A program made the position numbers and the translations under genes. Shown one piece after another: positions 37,339-46,680 of a DNA stretch of 64,000 nucleotides; position 1 is the stretch's first letter, and each line of letters starts with the position of its first letter. The stretch comes from an uncultured Clostridium sp. (GTDB taxonomy: Bacteria > Bacillota > Clostridia > TANB77 > CAG-508): the NCBI GenBank assembly GCA_900552555.1, contig URZW01000002.1:62001-126000 (forward strand). Reading direction: 5' to 3'. Under the pieces are notes generated by a model, which worked only from the letters and a program-made list of their open reading frames with translations, was not told the origin of the DNA and searched no databases.

Positions 37339-39714
37339 TTAATTCTTAACATTAAAAGTAAGCTTATCATTTTTAAAATCAACATCAATAGTTTGCCCAT
37401 CAACAACTTCAGAACGAAGAATCATATCAGAAATTTCATCTTCAACATATCTTTGAATAGCCCTTCTCAAAGGCCTAGCACCAAACTTAATATTAGTACC
37501 TTTATCCAAAATAAATTTTTTAGCAGAATCAGAAATTTCAAAAGAAATATCCTTATGTTTCAATGCTTTAACTGTATCAGCAAGCATCAAATCAACAATT
37601 TGTAATAACTCTTCTTTATTCAAAGAATTAAATACAATAATCTCATCAACTCTATTTAAAAATTCAGGTCTGAAAGTTTCTTTTAAACTATCCTCAATCT
37701 TAGATTTATCAACAGTTTGTTTTCCAAAACCAATAGAATTGTTATTTAAATTTGACCCAGCATTTGATGTCATAATTATAATTGTATTTGCAAAACTAAC
37801 AGTATTACCTTGTGAATCTGTAAGTTTTCCATCATCTAATACTTGTAATAAAATATTGAATACATCTGGATGAGCCTTTTCAATTTCATCCAAAAGGATA
37901 ATTGAGTAAGGTTTTCTCTTAACTTTTTCAGTTAATTGACCGGCTTCATCGTAACCAACATATCCTGGAGGTGCACCTATCAATTTAGCTGTAGAGTGAC
38001 TTTCCATATATTCAGACATATCAACTCTTATTATTGAATCTTCTGAACCAAACATTTCATATGCAAGTGATTTTGCAAGTTCTGTTTTACCAACACCTGT
38101 AGGTCCAACAAATATAAATGATGGTGGCCTTTTTTCATTTTGAAGTCCAGCTCTATTTCTTCTAATTGCTCTAGAAACAGCACTTACAGCTTCTTCTTGA
38201 CCAATAATTCTTTTATGAAGATTTGTCTCTAAATTTAACAATTTTTGAGTTTCTGCTTCAGTAATTTTCTTAACAGGAATTTTTGTCCAGTTTTCGATAA
38301 CTGTAGCAATGTCTTGAAGTGTAAGATTTCTAGGCTTCATTTTTTTCTTTAATTTATCAATATCTTCTATTAATTTGCATTCTTGAGTTTTCAAATCTGC
38401 AAGTTTTTGGAATTCTTCGTTAGTTTCTGCTTGGTCAAGTCCCGCTTTTTCTGCTTGAACCTTTTCTAACTCTTTACTTAAAACCTCTAATTTAAATAAA
38501 TCTTTATTTTCCAAGTTGATTCTAGAACAAGCCTCATCTAAAATATCGATAGCTTTATCTGGTAAAAATCTGTCATGAATATATTTTTCAGACATTTCAA
38601 CAGTTTGACGAATAACATCTGTTGATATTTTTACTTTATGATATTCTTCATAATATTTTTTTATACCTTCCAAAATCTTAATTGAATCATCAACATTAGG
38701 TTCTTCAACTAAAACTTGTTGAAATCTTCTTTCTAAAGCAGAATCTTTTTCAATATATTTTCTGTATTCTTTTAAAGTAGTTGTTCCGATTAATTGAATT
38801 TCACCATTAGATAGGGAAGGCTTTAAAATATTTGCAGCATTCATAGAATGTTCACCATCACCTGCACCTATTATATTGTGAATTTCGTCAATAACTAAAA
38901 TGATATTTCCATATTCTTTACACTCATCAATAATACCTTTCATTCTAGACTCAAATTGACCTCTAAATTGAGTTCCAGCAATGACGGCAGTCATATCTAA
39001 AAGATAAACTTCTTTATTTAAAAGTTTTGCAGGAACATTTTGATTAGCAATTTTTATTGCCAAACCTTGAGCTATTGCAGTTTTACCTACACCAGGCTCA
39101 CCTATTAAGCAAGGGTTATTTTTAGAACGTCTATTTAAAATTTGTATAACTCTTTGTATTTCTTTATCTCTACCAATAACAATATCTAATTCATTATTTT
39201 TAGCTTTATTTGTAAGGTTAGTTCCATATGTGTCTAGGTATTTTTTCTTTTTATTTGTTTTTACATTTTTCTTTTTATCTTTTTTTATTTGCTTCTGATC
39301 ATTTTCTTGTTTTTCTGAATTTTCGTCATTTCCATTTTTTTGAGCAAACATGTTTGAAAATATTGAACCTAAAGGAATTGCAGCACCTGCAATTTTTGGT
39401 TTTTCTTCATCCATATCGTCATCATCTTCACCATCTAGGTCACCAAATGTGATAGCTCCATCAATGTTTTCTAGATTTTTTATATCTAAATTTTCAGCAA
39501 AATCTTTGAATATACTTTCTAATTGTTTATTCATATCTGCAAAATTGATTTTATCTTTTGATAACAAATCTTGTTGTTTTGCTAATACTTCTGTTGCATC
39601 TATTCCTTTTTTCTTAGCACAGTCATAGCATAAGCCTTCCATTGTGCTTTTTCCATTATCTATTTTTTCATAAAAAAGTATTGCTGGATTTTTCCTACAC
39701 TCTGAACATATCAT
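37339..39714 (-). CDS. ClpE-like ATP-dependent protease ATPase subunit
   Basis: 791 residues. The N-terminus is a ClpE-type zinc finger (MICSECRKN...GLCYDCAKK), then an acidic linker with a Lys-rich patch, and two AAA+ domains: first Walker A GEPGVGKTA with VIDEIHNI, second GPTGVGKTE with LLDEIEKAH. SIGFGKQ carries the IGF-type loop used to dock ClpP, so it probably unfolds substrates for that protease. It lacks the ClpC N-domain. Ribosome site GAGG. ClpE rather than ClpC is inferred from the zinc finger. Confidence 0.9.
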   Translation of the reverse strand: MICSECRKNPAILFYEKIDNGKSTMEGLCYDCAKKKGIDATEVLAKQQDLLSKDKINFADMNKQLESIFKDFAENLDIKNLENIDGAITFGDLDGEDDDDMDEEKPKIAGAAIPLGSIFSNMFAQKNGNDENSEKQENDQKQIKKDKKKNVKTNKKKKYLDTYGTNLTNKAKNNELDIVIGRDKEIQRVIQILNRRSKNNPCLIGEPGVGKTAIAQGLAIKIANQNVPAKLLNKEVYLLDMTAVIAGTQFRGQFESRMKGIIDECKEYGNIILVIDEIHNIIGAGDGEHSMNAANILKPSLSNGEIQLIGTTTLKEYRKYIEKDSALERRFQQVLVEEPNVDDSIKILEGIKKYYEEYHKVKISTDVIRQTVEMSEKYIHDRFLPDKAIDILDEACSRINLENKDLFKLEVLSKELEKVQAEKAGLDQAETNEEFQKLADLKTQECKLIEDIDKLKKKMKPRNLTLQDIATVIENWTKIPVKKITEAETQKLLNLETNLHKRIIGQEEAVSAVSRAIRRNRAGLQNEKRPPSFIFVGPTGVGKTELAKSLAYEMFGSEDSIIRVDMSEYMESHSTAKLIGAPPGYVGYDEAGQLTEKVKRKPYSIILLDEIEKAHPDVFNILLQVLDDGKLTDSQGNTVSFANTIIIMTSNAGSNLNNNSIGFGKQTVDKSKIEDSLKETFRPEFLNRVDEIIVFNSLNKEELLQIVDLMLADTVKALKHKDISFEISDSAKKFILDKGTNIKFGARPLRRAIQRYVEDEISDMILRSEVVDGQTIDVDFKNDKLTFNVKN

Positions 39715-39932
39715 AACTTTCTAATTCCTCATTTCTTTATTTTTTCAATATTATATATAATAACTCAAATTTAGAAAATAGTCAATATTTTTGTAATATA
39801 ACTAATGCTACATAGTTACTGAATTGTAGCTCCTTATGAATAAAATTTTTCATATTTTTTTAAAATTATATCAAATTTTGTTTTATTATGCTATAATGAG
39901 TACAAAGATATTACTAAAGAGGAGGTGAAAAG

Positions 39933-40916
39933 ATGAAATTAAAACAAATCTTATTGATAATATTGTGTTTATTATTATTAACAAATACAAGTAATGCAGC
40001 ATTTATACCTGTTAACAAGGAAAATTTAAATAATGCATTACAGAATTTTATTAATTCAGATATAAACCAAAACAATTTAAATGTTAGTTCAGCTAAAGTT
40101 GTATCTGATGATAAAATTTCTTTTAATTTATCAAAAAATGTAAATATAGATGCAACATATAATTTAGATTCAAAGCCTAATATTACAATATCTGTTCCTG
40201 TAAAAAATGGTATGTCATATGATGAATGTCAAGTTCAAACAACACTAGTTTATTTGATACCAGTTACTTTTTATTCGGCAATTGCTAATATTCAGGGAAT
40301 TAATTTTAATGATTCATTTGCTTATTATTGTAATATTACTGTATTTTCAGCTTTGGAAAAGTTAAACTCTTCAAAAGGAAAAAAATATACAATTTATGAT
40401 GACAGAGGTTTAGCTGATGGAGTAGTTGTAGATAAAAGTGATTCTGACAGCACTATATATACATCAGAATTTGAAAACAGAGTAATGGATTACATAAATG
40501 ATAACTTTGAAGAAAAAAATACTTTATCTGATTATTCAAATGGATTAAATACTTTCGAATTAACTGTTGAAAAAAAGGATGTTACTGATAATTCGTGTAA
40601 TTTAGTAGCAAATTTAGTTGTAAATCCTAATGCAGATTTTTCTCAATTAAATAATTATGAAAGTGATATAAAGGATTCATTTACTGATGATACAAATAAT
40701 TCTTATGAAGATGAAGCTTACCAAGATAATCAGAATACTTTAGAAAATAACGATAATACAGAGGTTATTAATAATGAGGATACAACAAAATCTAAAGGAC
40801 AATTACCTAAGGCAGGAGTACTTTCCAGTGTATTAATTTTACTTATTTTAATATGTATGATTTTTATAATTTTAATATTAAGAAAGCTATTAACCAAATA
40901 TAAAGAAGTAAAATAA
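39933..40916 (+). CDS. secreted surface protein with LPKAG-type sorting signal
   Basis: 327 residues. Signal peptide (KQILLIILCLLLLTNTSNA, cleavage near A23), an extracellular body with no recognised family (NMSYDECQVQTTLVYLIP-like segment; ETDKNK absent), an Asp/Asn/Thr-rich stretch, then GQLPKAG followed by a hydrophobic helix and basic tail. The end is laid out like a sortase substrate (LPxTG) with Ala in place of Thr; alternatively it is simply a C-terminal membrane anchor. No sortase in the window. Strong AGGAGG ribosome site. Confidence 0.65.
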   Translation: MKLKQILLIILCLLLLTNTSNAAFIPVNKENLNNALQNFINSDINQNNLNVSSAKVVSDDKISFNLSKNVNIDATYNLDSKPNITISVPVKNGMSYDECQVQTTLVYLIPVTFYSAIANIQGINFNDSFAYYCNITVFSALEKLNSSKGKKYTIYDDRGLADGVVVDKSDSDSTIYTSEFENRVMDYINDNFEEKNTLSDYSNGLNTFELTVEKKDVTDNSCNLVANLVVNPNADFSQLNNYESDIKDSFTDDTNNSYEDEAYQDNQNTLENNDNTEVINNEDTTKSKGQLPKAGVLSSVLILLILICMIFIILILRKLLTKYKEVK

Positions 40917-40962
40917 GTTGATTATAAATATTTAATATAGAATTAGAACATTGTATAAATAA

Positions 40963-41046
40963 TGTCGAAAATTATCAAAAACTGCGATGAAATGCCTAGA
41001 AAATAAAGAAAAAACTATTGAAATGTTATGTTAAATATGCTATAAT
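40963..41046 (+). promoter_or_regulatory. leader with TGTCGAA box and promoter, copy 1
   Basis: TGTCGAA (40963-40969), then TTGAAA (41018-41023), 17-base spacer, TATAAT (41041-41046). The same arrangement with identical spacing recurs before the next small gene. Confidence 0.65.
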
Positions 41047-41090
41047 AAAAATGGCAACAAAATAACATTATTAAGTAGGAGGTAATACAA

Positions 41091-41309
41091 ATGCCACAGA
41101 ATTTAAGCTTTAAGAAAATCGAAAACACCACATACATCCTTAATGGAAAAGAATTGTTAGGAACACTAACAATTGAAGATCCAGACAAAAAGGAAGGAAA
41201 AGTTAATTTTAGCAAAAGCTTTGATGGCAACCAGAAAGTAGCTGAAAAACGATTGCTTGAATTATACTTTGCTAATAATGTGGAATGTCCGATGATGACT
41301 ACGGCATAA
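41091..41309 (+). CDS. small protein, first of a tandem pair
   Basis: 72 residues, no family recognised. Pattern YILNGKELLGTLTIEDPDKKEGKVNFSK aligns with the downstream gene (FIVLKDKEEIGTLNP...VSFNSDF). Strong AGGAGG ribosome site, own promoter and own terminator. Codon use is somewhat unlike the core genes. Soluble; function unknown. Confidence 0.65.
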   Translation: MPQNLSFKKIENTTYILNGKELLGTLTIEDPDKKEGKVNFSKSFDGNQKVAEKRLLELYFANNVECPMMTTA

Positions 41310-41318
41310 GTTTACCGC

Positions 41319-41352
41319 TGGGCTCTCTGTTATGGAGAGTCCTCTTTTTTTG
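41319..41352 (+). terminator. terminator of small gene 1
   Basis: GGCTCTC and GAGAGTCC form the stem, followed by TCTTTTTTT. Confidence 0.85.
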
Positions 41353-41396
41353 AAAAAATGACATTAATGTTTTATAATTTTAAATATTTAAAATTA

Positions 41397-41480
41397 TGTC
41401 GAATTGTATCAAAAAATGCGATGAAAAGATTGAAAATACAGTAAAATTCTATTGCAAAATTATGTAAAATATGTTAATAT
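41397..41480 (+). promoter_or_regulatory. leader with TGTCGAA box and promoter, copy 2
   Basis: TGTCGAA (41397-41403), TTGCAA (41452-41457), 17-base spacer, TAATAT (41475-41480). It is similar to copy 1, including TATCAAAAA and TGCGATGAAA between box and promoter. Confidence 0.65.
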
Positions 41481-41519
41481 AAAATAGTTACTCGAAAACA
41501 AGTCATGTAAGGAGGTAAA

Positions 41520-41717
41520 ATGATAACATTTCGGTGGGCAAGAGGAGGAACATTTATAGTTTTAAAAGACAAAGAAGAAATCGGAACATTGAATCCAGTA
41601 ACTAAAAAGAAAAGCAGTGTTTCTTTCAATTCTGATTTTAAAGATGACCGAGAAGAAGAAAAAAAGAAAATTATAGATGTTTTTTTCGAAGACATGCCAG
41701 TGGCAACAGTTAGCTAA
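41520..41717 (+). CDS. small protein, second of a tandem pair
   Basis: 65 residues, diverged paralogue of the gene at 41091, with its own promoter and terminator. Its fifth codon is CGG (41532-41534); the +1 frame after it closes within a few codons, so here CGG must be decoded in phase if the protein is made. AAGGAGG six bases before the ATG. Confidence 0.6.
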   Translation: MITFRWARGGTFIVLKDKEEIGTLNPVTKKKSSVSFNSDFKDDREEEKKKIIDVFFEDMPVATVS

Positions 41718-41724
41718 TTTTTAC

Positions 41725-41757
41725 CAAAGGTCTTCCTCTCTTGGAAGACCTTTTATG
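41725..41757 (+). terminator. terminator of small gene 2
   Basis: AAAGGTCTTCC pairs with GGAAGACCTTT, followed by TATGTTAT. Confidence 0.8.
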
Positions 41758-41933
41758 TTATATCTAAAACTTTATTTATGTAGAAATATAACAATCTTAT
41801 GATACATAAAATTATTTTAATAAAAAATAATTGACCACAACTTATAAAAAATGTTATACTAAAAAAGAAGAAAAAAAGTTACAGTTCAAGTATTATCACG
41901 ACTGAACTACAAACAAAAAGATAGGAGAAAAAC

Positions 41934-42782
41934 ATGAATTTAGAATTACCAGAGAAAGAAAAAATACCAAAGCAAAGAATAATAATATATATAACAGTAG
42001 CAATAATATGTATAATAGCAATAACAGTAGTAATAGGAGTACAAATCTTAGGAAATGATGTAGTAGACAATATGTTTGGAATAAACAAAATAACAAAAAG
42101 AAGTGAAGAAGAAGAAACAGCACTAAAAACAAACTTTGAGAATATATTTGACAATCAAGTAGAAGACAAAGGAGAATATAAAATACAAAAACAAAATCCA
42201 AATGAAAAAATAGTTTACACAGAATACAGTAAAGAAGATAAAACAGAAAAACACGAAATAAATGTAAATTTACCATGTATCAATATAAAAAATGAAGATG
42301 TAGAAAATTTTAATAAAGACATAGAAAACACATTTGGAGGAAAATCAGAAGAAATATTAAAAAGCACAAATCAAAACATAATATATACAGTAAAATATAA
42401 AGCATATGTAGACAACAACATATTATCAATAATAATATATTCAGACTTAAAACAAAATACAAGTGCACAAAGAGCAATAGTTCAAACATTCAATTTTGAT
42501 TTAAATGAAAACAAAAAATTATCTTTAGAAGATGTTTTAAACAGTTTTGGATTAAAGAAAAATGAAGTACAAAATAAAATAGATTCAGACATACAAAAAG
42601 AACAAAAAAAATCAGAGGATTTAATCAAGTTAGGATATAATGTATTTTCAAGAGATACAAAAAGTGATATTTATAAGATAGAAAATATAACAGAATACTT
42701 TGTATATAATAATAATATATATATTATATTTGCATATGGAAATGATAGAATGACAAGTGAAAAAGATATAGTAATAATATAA
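41934..42782 (+). CDS. membrane-anchored protein of unknown function
   Basis: 282 residues. A single N-terminal transmembrane helix (about residues 16-42, IIYITVAIICIIAITVVIGVQ is within it) places the remainder outside. The extracellular part (VYTEYSKEDK, VNLPCINIK, VKYKAYVDNNILSIIIYSD, FNFDLNENKKLSLEDVL) recalls the RsiV/PdaC-type DUF3298/DUF4163 fold, but this is a weak impression. AGGAG ribosome site. Monocistronic. Confidence 0.55.
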   Translation: MNLELPEKEKIPKQRIIIYITVAIICIIAITVVIGVQILGNDVVDNMFGINKITKRSEEEETALKTNFENIFDNQVEDKGEYKIQKQNPNEKIVYTEYSKEDKTEKHEINVNLPCINIKNEDVENFNKDIENTFGGKSEEILKSTNQNIIYTVKYKAYVDNNILSIIIYSDLKQNTSAQRAIVQTFNFDLNENKKLSLEDVLNSFGLKKNEVQNKIDSDIQKEQKKSEDLIKLGYNVFSRDTKSDIYKIENITEYFVYNNNIYIIFAYGNDRMTSEKDIVII

Positions 42783-42785
42783 AAA

Positions 42786-42815
42786 AAGCTAGGAACCGTA
42801 AGGAACCTAGCCTTT
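42786..42815 (+). terminator. hairpin after membrane-anchored protein
   Basis: GCTAGG and CCTAGC stem (42788-42811) followed by CTTTG. Confidence 0.65.
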
Positions 42816-42910
42816 GAAAATAAAAGGGGATGTTTTTTTATTAAAGTCAGATAACTTCCTGACTATGTTGATATTATAATAATGAATTTTGTCCATTGTG
42901 TGAATTAAAA

Positions 42911-42953
42911 GTGAAGAGTTTATTAAATTTTTATTTAATAAACTCTTCGTTTT
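42911..42953. terminator. bidirectional terminator
   Basis: A 16-bp perfect stem beginning GAAGAGTTTATTAAAT (42912) with T-rich flanks, ahead of the end of the htrA-like gene. Confidence 0.85.
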
Positions 42954-42980
42954 CCAAATAAATATATATAATATCAAAAG

Positions 42981-44234
42981 TTAAGGTTGTTCACCTAAAG
43001 TTATAGTAAGTTCTTTATCAGAACCATCCCTATTAACCTTTAATTTAATAGAATCACCAATTTGATGAGAATTTTTAATTTCATTTAATTCATCCATTGT
43101 TTTAATAGATTTTCCATCAGCCTCAGTAATTACATCACCTGCTTTTAAACCACCTTTTTCTGCAGCAGAGAAATCTTCAACAGATTTTACATATACACCA
43201 ACAGATAAATTATATTTTTTAGCAGTAGTTTCATCTAAATCAATACCAGAAATACCAATATAAGGTCTTTTTACTTTACTATATTGAATTAATTGAGAAG
43301 TTATATCAGTTGTAGAATTTATAGGAATTGCAAAACCAATACCCTCAATTCCAGTACCTGATAATTTCAAAGTATTAATACCAATAACCTTGCCTTGAGC
43401 ATTAACCAAAGCACCACCGCTATTACCTGAATTTATAGCCGCATCAGTTTGTATACAAGTATATGTTTTACCATCAGAATCTGTAATTTTTCTATTAACA
43501 GCACTTACAATACCAGTTGTAACAGTACTTGTCATATTTACAGGGTTACCAACAGCCATTGCGAATTCACCAACTTTAACATCATCAGAATCAGCAAATT
43601 CAGCTTTTGTCAAACCTGTTTTTTCAATTTTTATAACAGCTAAATCAGTTTGTTCATCTTGACCAACAATTTTAGCTTCATATTCAGTTTCATCATTAAA
43701 CAAAGTTACAGAAACCTTAGTTGCCTCTGATATTTGATAATAAGAATTTGATTCAGAAGAACTTGAAGAAACAACATGATTGTTAGTTAAAATATATCCA
43801 TCATCACTAATTATAATTCCAGAACCAGAAGCTGTTGCAGTTGATGTTCCAGATCTACCAAAAAATGAAGTAGAATTTACAGTATATTCAATTTTTATTC
43901 CAACTATTGATGGCAATATTTTATTTGCTGCATATACAGAAGTATCTGAATAGTTCTCTAAAGAAGTTTGTTTTACATATCCATCAGATTGTGTTGAAGT
44001 GTTATTTGAAGTACTTATAGAAGAACCTCCTGAATTACCTACAATTTTTGTTCTTATTGAAGGAACACCAAAACAAGTTCCTATTACAACTGAACAACCA
44101 ACAACACCACTAACAAAAGGTAGCATTACACTTTTTCCAAAGCCAGATTTGTTCTTTTTAGACTTATTATAAGATGTTGAACCTGTTACTGGTATGGCTT
44201 TAAATTTTTGATTATTTTGTTCATTTTCATTCAT
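42981..44234 (-). CDS. htrA: HtrA/DegP-like trypsin-like serine protease with PDZ domain
   Basis: 417 residues. Cytoplasmic N-terminus, one transmembrane helix (about 36-58), Ser/Thr-rich linker, then an S1C protease domain with catalytic His153 (LTNNHVV), Asp197 (TDLAVIKIE) and Ser272 (GNSGGAL), and a C-terminal PDZ domain (about 330-410, GVYVKSVEDFSAAEKGGLKAG is within it). It degrades misfolded envelope proteins. AGGAGG ribosome site. Monocistronic. Confidence 0.95.
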   Translation of the reverse strand: MNENEQNNQKFKAIPVTGSTSYNKSKKNKSGFGKSVMLPFVSGVVGCSVVIGTCFGVPSIRTKIVGNSGGSSISTSNNTSTQSDGYVKQTSLENYSDTSVYAANKILPSIVGIKIEYTVNSTSFFGRSGTSTATASGSGIIISDDGYILTNNHVVSSSSSESNSYYQISEATKVSVTLFNDETEYEAKIVGQDEQTDLAVIKIEKTGLTKAEFADSDDVKVGEFAMAVGNPVNMTSTVTTGIVSAVNRKITDSDGKTYTCIQTDAAINSGNSGGALVNAQGKVIGINTLKLSGTGIEGIGFAIPINSTTDITSQLIQYSKVKRPYIGISGIDLDETTAKKYNLSVGVYVKSVEDFSAAEKGGLKAGDVITEADGKSIKTMDELNEIKNSHQIGDSIKLKVNRDGSDKELTITLGEQP

Positions 44235-44394
44235 TTTTAATTACCTCCTAAATGAAATAAATATTATATTTATATAATAACCTAATTCTTTACAAGAATA
44301 CAATAGTATTGTGAACTTTTTGTGAAAAAAATGTAGTTATTCAATGCTTTTTGTGATATAATAAATATATATTTGTCTGAAAGGAGACTCCTGC

Positions 44395-44949
44395 ATGAAT
44401 GAAAAAATATTAGAGGATATCCAATTAGATATCCGGAAAAACTTTAACAAACACAATAATTTATTTTGGAAAAAAATAGATATTACACACTATAATTGCT
44501 ATATGTATGTGATTTCTAATACCATACCAACTGAAATATTAGACTATTTATCAGACGATCAACCGTTTTTGCGAAGTGTTATTAGTTACAATATGAAATT
44601 TTTCTTTGGTGATATAGGACAAATTTCAGGAAAAGTCAATTTTCATAACACAGAACAATTAAAAGAAGCATTAAAAGCTGACTTGAATGTCTTAGGTTTT
44701 GATGTAAAAGAGTGCACCTTATCAGAAAAGTTAGATAAGAGATATAAAAGAATAGCATTTTTTTATGACCTAGAGAGATTAGAAAAATATGGACCTCATC
44801 AAAACTTCCATTTTTTAAGGCAACAGGAAAACTTTTGGTTTCACAAAAGAGGCTGGGACGGTCCAATAGAAAAAATAAAAGAGCCTATTGAAGATTTTAA
44901 AGCAGATGGACTTCATTTGGTAGGATATTTCAAAATTCGGTTAAAGTGA
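44395..44949 (+). CDS. uncharacterised protein, probably acquired
   Basis: 184 residues, family not certain. The C-terminal segment NFHFLRQQENFWFHKRGW resembles a short motif (HFxR...W.HK.GW) found in assorted secreted or effector-type bacterial proteins; no signal peptide here. Two in-frame CGG codons (44434-44436 and 44938-44940) have no open +1 continuation, and codon use (CGG, ATC, CTT) departs from the core genes. AAGGAG ribosome site. Confidence 0.6.
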   Translation: MNEKILEDIQLDIRKNFNKHNNLFWKKIDITHYNCYMYVISNTIPTEILDYLSDDQPFLRSVISYNMKFFFGDIGQISGKVNFHNTEQLKEALKADLNVLGFDVKECTLSEKLDKRYKRIAFFYDLERLEKYGPHQNFHFLRQQENFWFHKRGWDGPIEKIKEPIEDFKADGLHLVGYFKIRLK

Positions 44950-44953
44950 AGTA

Positions 44954-44993
44954 AAAGGACTTGGAAATTTTATAAAATTTCTAAGTCTTTTTA
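44954..44993 (+). terminator. terminator
   Basis: GGACTTGGAAATTT pairs with AAATTTCTAAGTC (one mismatch), then TTTTTATT. Confidence 0.85.
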
Positions 44994-45014
44994 TTATGAT
45001 TCAATAATAATAAT

Positions 45015-45205
45015 GCTGGAATACCTGTGAATTACATTTTGAATATATTTCGAATGCGACCAAAATAGTGTTACAAATTCTTAGGTAACTGCTCTAAAGG
45101 ATCCTGCCTTCGGGTATTGTTAGAGTATTTACATTAGAATTTGTTAACGTTATGTAGGGAGCCTGAGAAAAATATGAAAAATGTAATTCACAGGTGTTTC
45201 CATTA
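45015..45205. repeat. inverted-ended element, copy B
   Basis: Reverse-complement copy of the 35.7 kb element: the ACCTGTGAATT/AATTCACAGGT core lies at 45023-45194. The segment GAATATATTTCGAATGCGAC and the GTTAACGTTATGT end match copy A with few changes; the middle is more diverged. Lies between a terminator and the next promoter. Confidence 0.8.
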
Positions 45206-45378
45206 TTATCATTATCTAATTAGGACATCTTTTTTATATTTAAAAAATCTCTTGATTTGAAATAAGAAATTATAGTATAATAAAAAGAAAGAAAATAATG
45301 TAAAAATAAAAAGTACTCATAAAAGAATAATAAGGCATCAAACCAAGTTTGCACATTAGGAAAGGAATGAAATTATAT

Positions 45379-45924
45379 ATGAAAAATAAAGGAATAACAA
45401 TGATTTCTTTAGTATTAACAGTAATAATACTATTAATACTAGCCGGAATATCAATAGGAGCAGGAAGTAATATAATAACAAAATCAAAACTAGAAAACAT
45501 AAAAACAGATATGATGTTAATAAAAGTAAAAGGAAAAGAATATGTTGAAAATGCAAACTATAGTCTAGGAACAGGTTTTGATAAAATAACAGACGAAAAT
45601 GAAAAAAATACAAGAATAGAAAATGCAAAATCAAAATTAAAAGGAACAGAAATTGAAGAAAATAATGGATTAGATTCGATAATTGGCATAAATTCAGATG
45701 AATTTCAAGAAGAAAAACAAAATTTAACTTATTACTATAAACTATCAACAAAAGACCTAGAAGACATAGGAATTTCTAATGTTAAATCAGATGAAAAAAA
45801 TGGAGAATATATAATAAAATATGATATAAAAAATGTTGAAATAGAAATATATAATACACAAGGATTCAAAAATGAAAACAAAAATTACTATTCTTTAAAT
45901 GAATTAGAAAATTTAGAAGTGTAG
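45379..45924 (+). CDS. prepilin-like protein with class III-type N-terminus
   Basis: About 181 residues from ATG 45379 (AAAGGA upstream). MKNKG-ITMISLVLTVIILLILAGISIGAG is a short basic leader, a Gly cleavage point and a hydrophobic helix, as in type IV pilins and pseudopilins, but without the usual Glu at position +5. The rest is a hydrophilic, Lys/Glu/Asn-rich domain with no cysteine pair. The same N-terminus occurs in the proteins at 50677 and 58027. No pilus assembly genes in the window; the peptidase and ATPase must lie elsewhere. Confidence 0.7.
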   Translation: MKNKGITMISLVLTVIILLILAGISIGAGSNIITKSKLENIKTDMMLIKVKGKEYVENANYSLGTGFDKITDENEKNTRIENAKSKLKGTEIEENNGLDSIIGINSDEFQEEKQNLTYYYKLSTKDLEDIGISNVKSDEKNGEYIIKYDIKNVEIEIYNTQGFKNENKNYYSLNELENLEV

Positions 45925-45941
45925 AAATATATATCAAAAAA

Positions 45942-45985
45942 TACAGTTCAGTGAAAAAAGTATATATGTATATTACTGAACTGTA
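45942..45985. terminator. palindromic terminator-like hairpin
   Basis: TACAGTTCAGT (45942-45952) pairs with ACTGAACTGTA (45975-45985). Half-sites of this motif recur at 21313, 23757, 37309, 39815 and 41881. Confidence 0.6.
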
Positions 45986-46013
45986 GAAAAATATAGAAAT
46001 GAAGGAATAACAA

Positions 46014-46640
46014 ATGAGAGAAAAAGAAGAAGAAAGATTAATAAATTTAAAAGAAATAGAAAAAGAATTACACAAAAAAGGCTTTAAAAACATATGTGGA
46101 ATAGATGAAGCAGGAAGAGGACCATTAGCTGGTCCCGTTGTAGTTGCTGGGGTAATAATGCCGGAAGATTCTATGATAGAAGGAGTAAATGATTCAAAAA
46201 AAGTTTATGAAAAGAAAAGAGAATTGTTATATGATAAAATAATTGATGAAGCAATAAGCTATTCAGTAGCAATTATTGGACAAGATGTAATTGATGATAT
46301 AAATATTTTGAATGCAACAAAAAGTGGAGTTACAGGTGTTGTAAAAGGACTAGATGTAAGACCTGATTTAATTATAATAGATGCACTTCAACATATAGAT
46401 ACAGACGGTGTACCATATGATTCTATAATAAAAGGTGATGCAAAGTGTTACTCAATTGCTGCTGCATCTATTATTGCAAAAGTTACAAGGGATAGAATTA
46501 TGAGAGAGTGGGATAGTGTTTATCCTCAATATGGATTTGCAAAACATAAAGGCTATGGAACAGCTCAACATATTGCGGCAATTAAAGAATATGGATTGTG
46601 CCCAATTCATAGGAGAAGTTTTACTGGACATTTTATTTAA
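46014..46640 (+). CDS. rnhB: ribonuclease HII
   Basis: 208 residues. ICGIDEAGRGPLAGPVVVAGV (first acidic pair), DSKKVYEKKRE, IDALQHI-type Asp, GDAKCYSIAAASIIAKVTRD and YGFAKHKGYGT are the RNase HII motifs. It cleaves RNA in RNA-DNA hybrids and at single ribonucleotides. The N-terminal extension (REKEEERLINLKEIEKEL) is normal for the clostridial form. AAGGA ribosome site. Confidence 0.94.
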   Translation: MREKEEERLINLKEIEKELHKKGFKNICGIDEAGRGPLAGPVVVAGVIMPEDSMIEGVNDSKKVYEKKRELLYDKIIDEAISYSVAIIGQDVIDDINILNATKSGVTGVVKGLDVRPDLIIIDALQHIDTDGVPYDSIIKGDAKCYSIAAASIIAKVTRDRIMREWDSVYPQYGFAKHKGYGTAQHIAAIKEYGLCPIHRRSFTGHFI

Positions 46641-46680
46641 AATATATTTAATGCATTATTAAAATAGAAAGGTAAGATTT

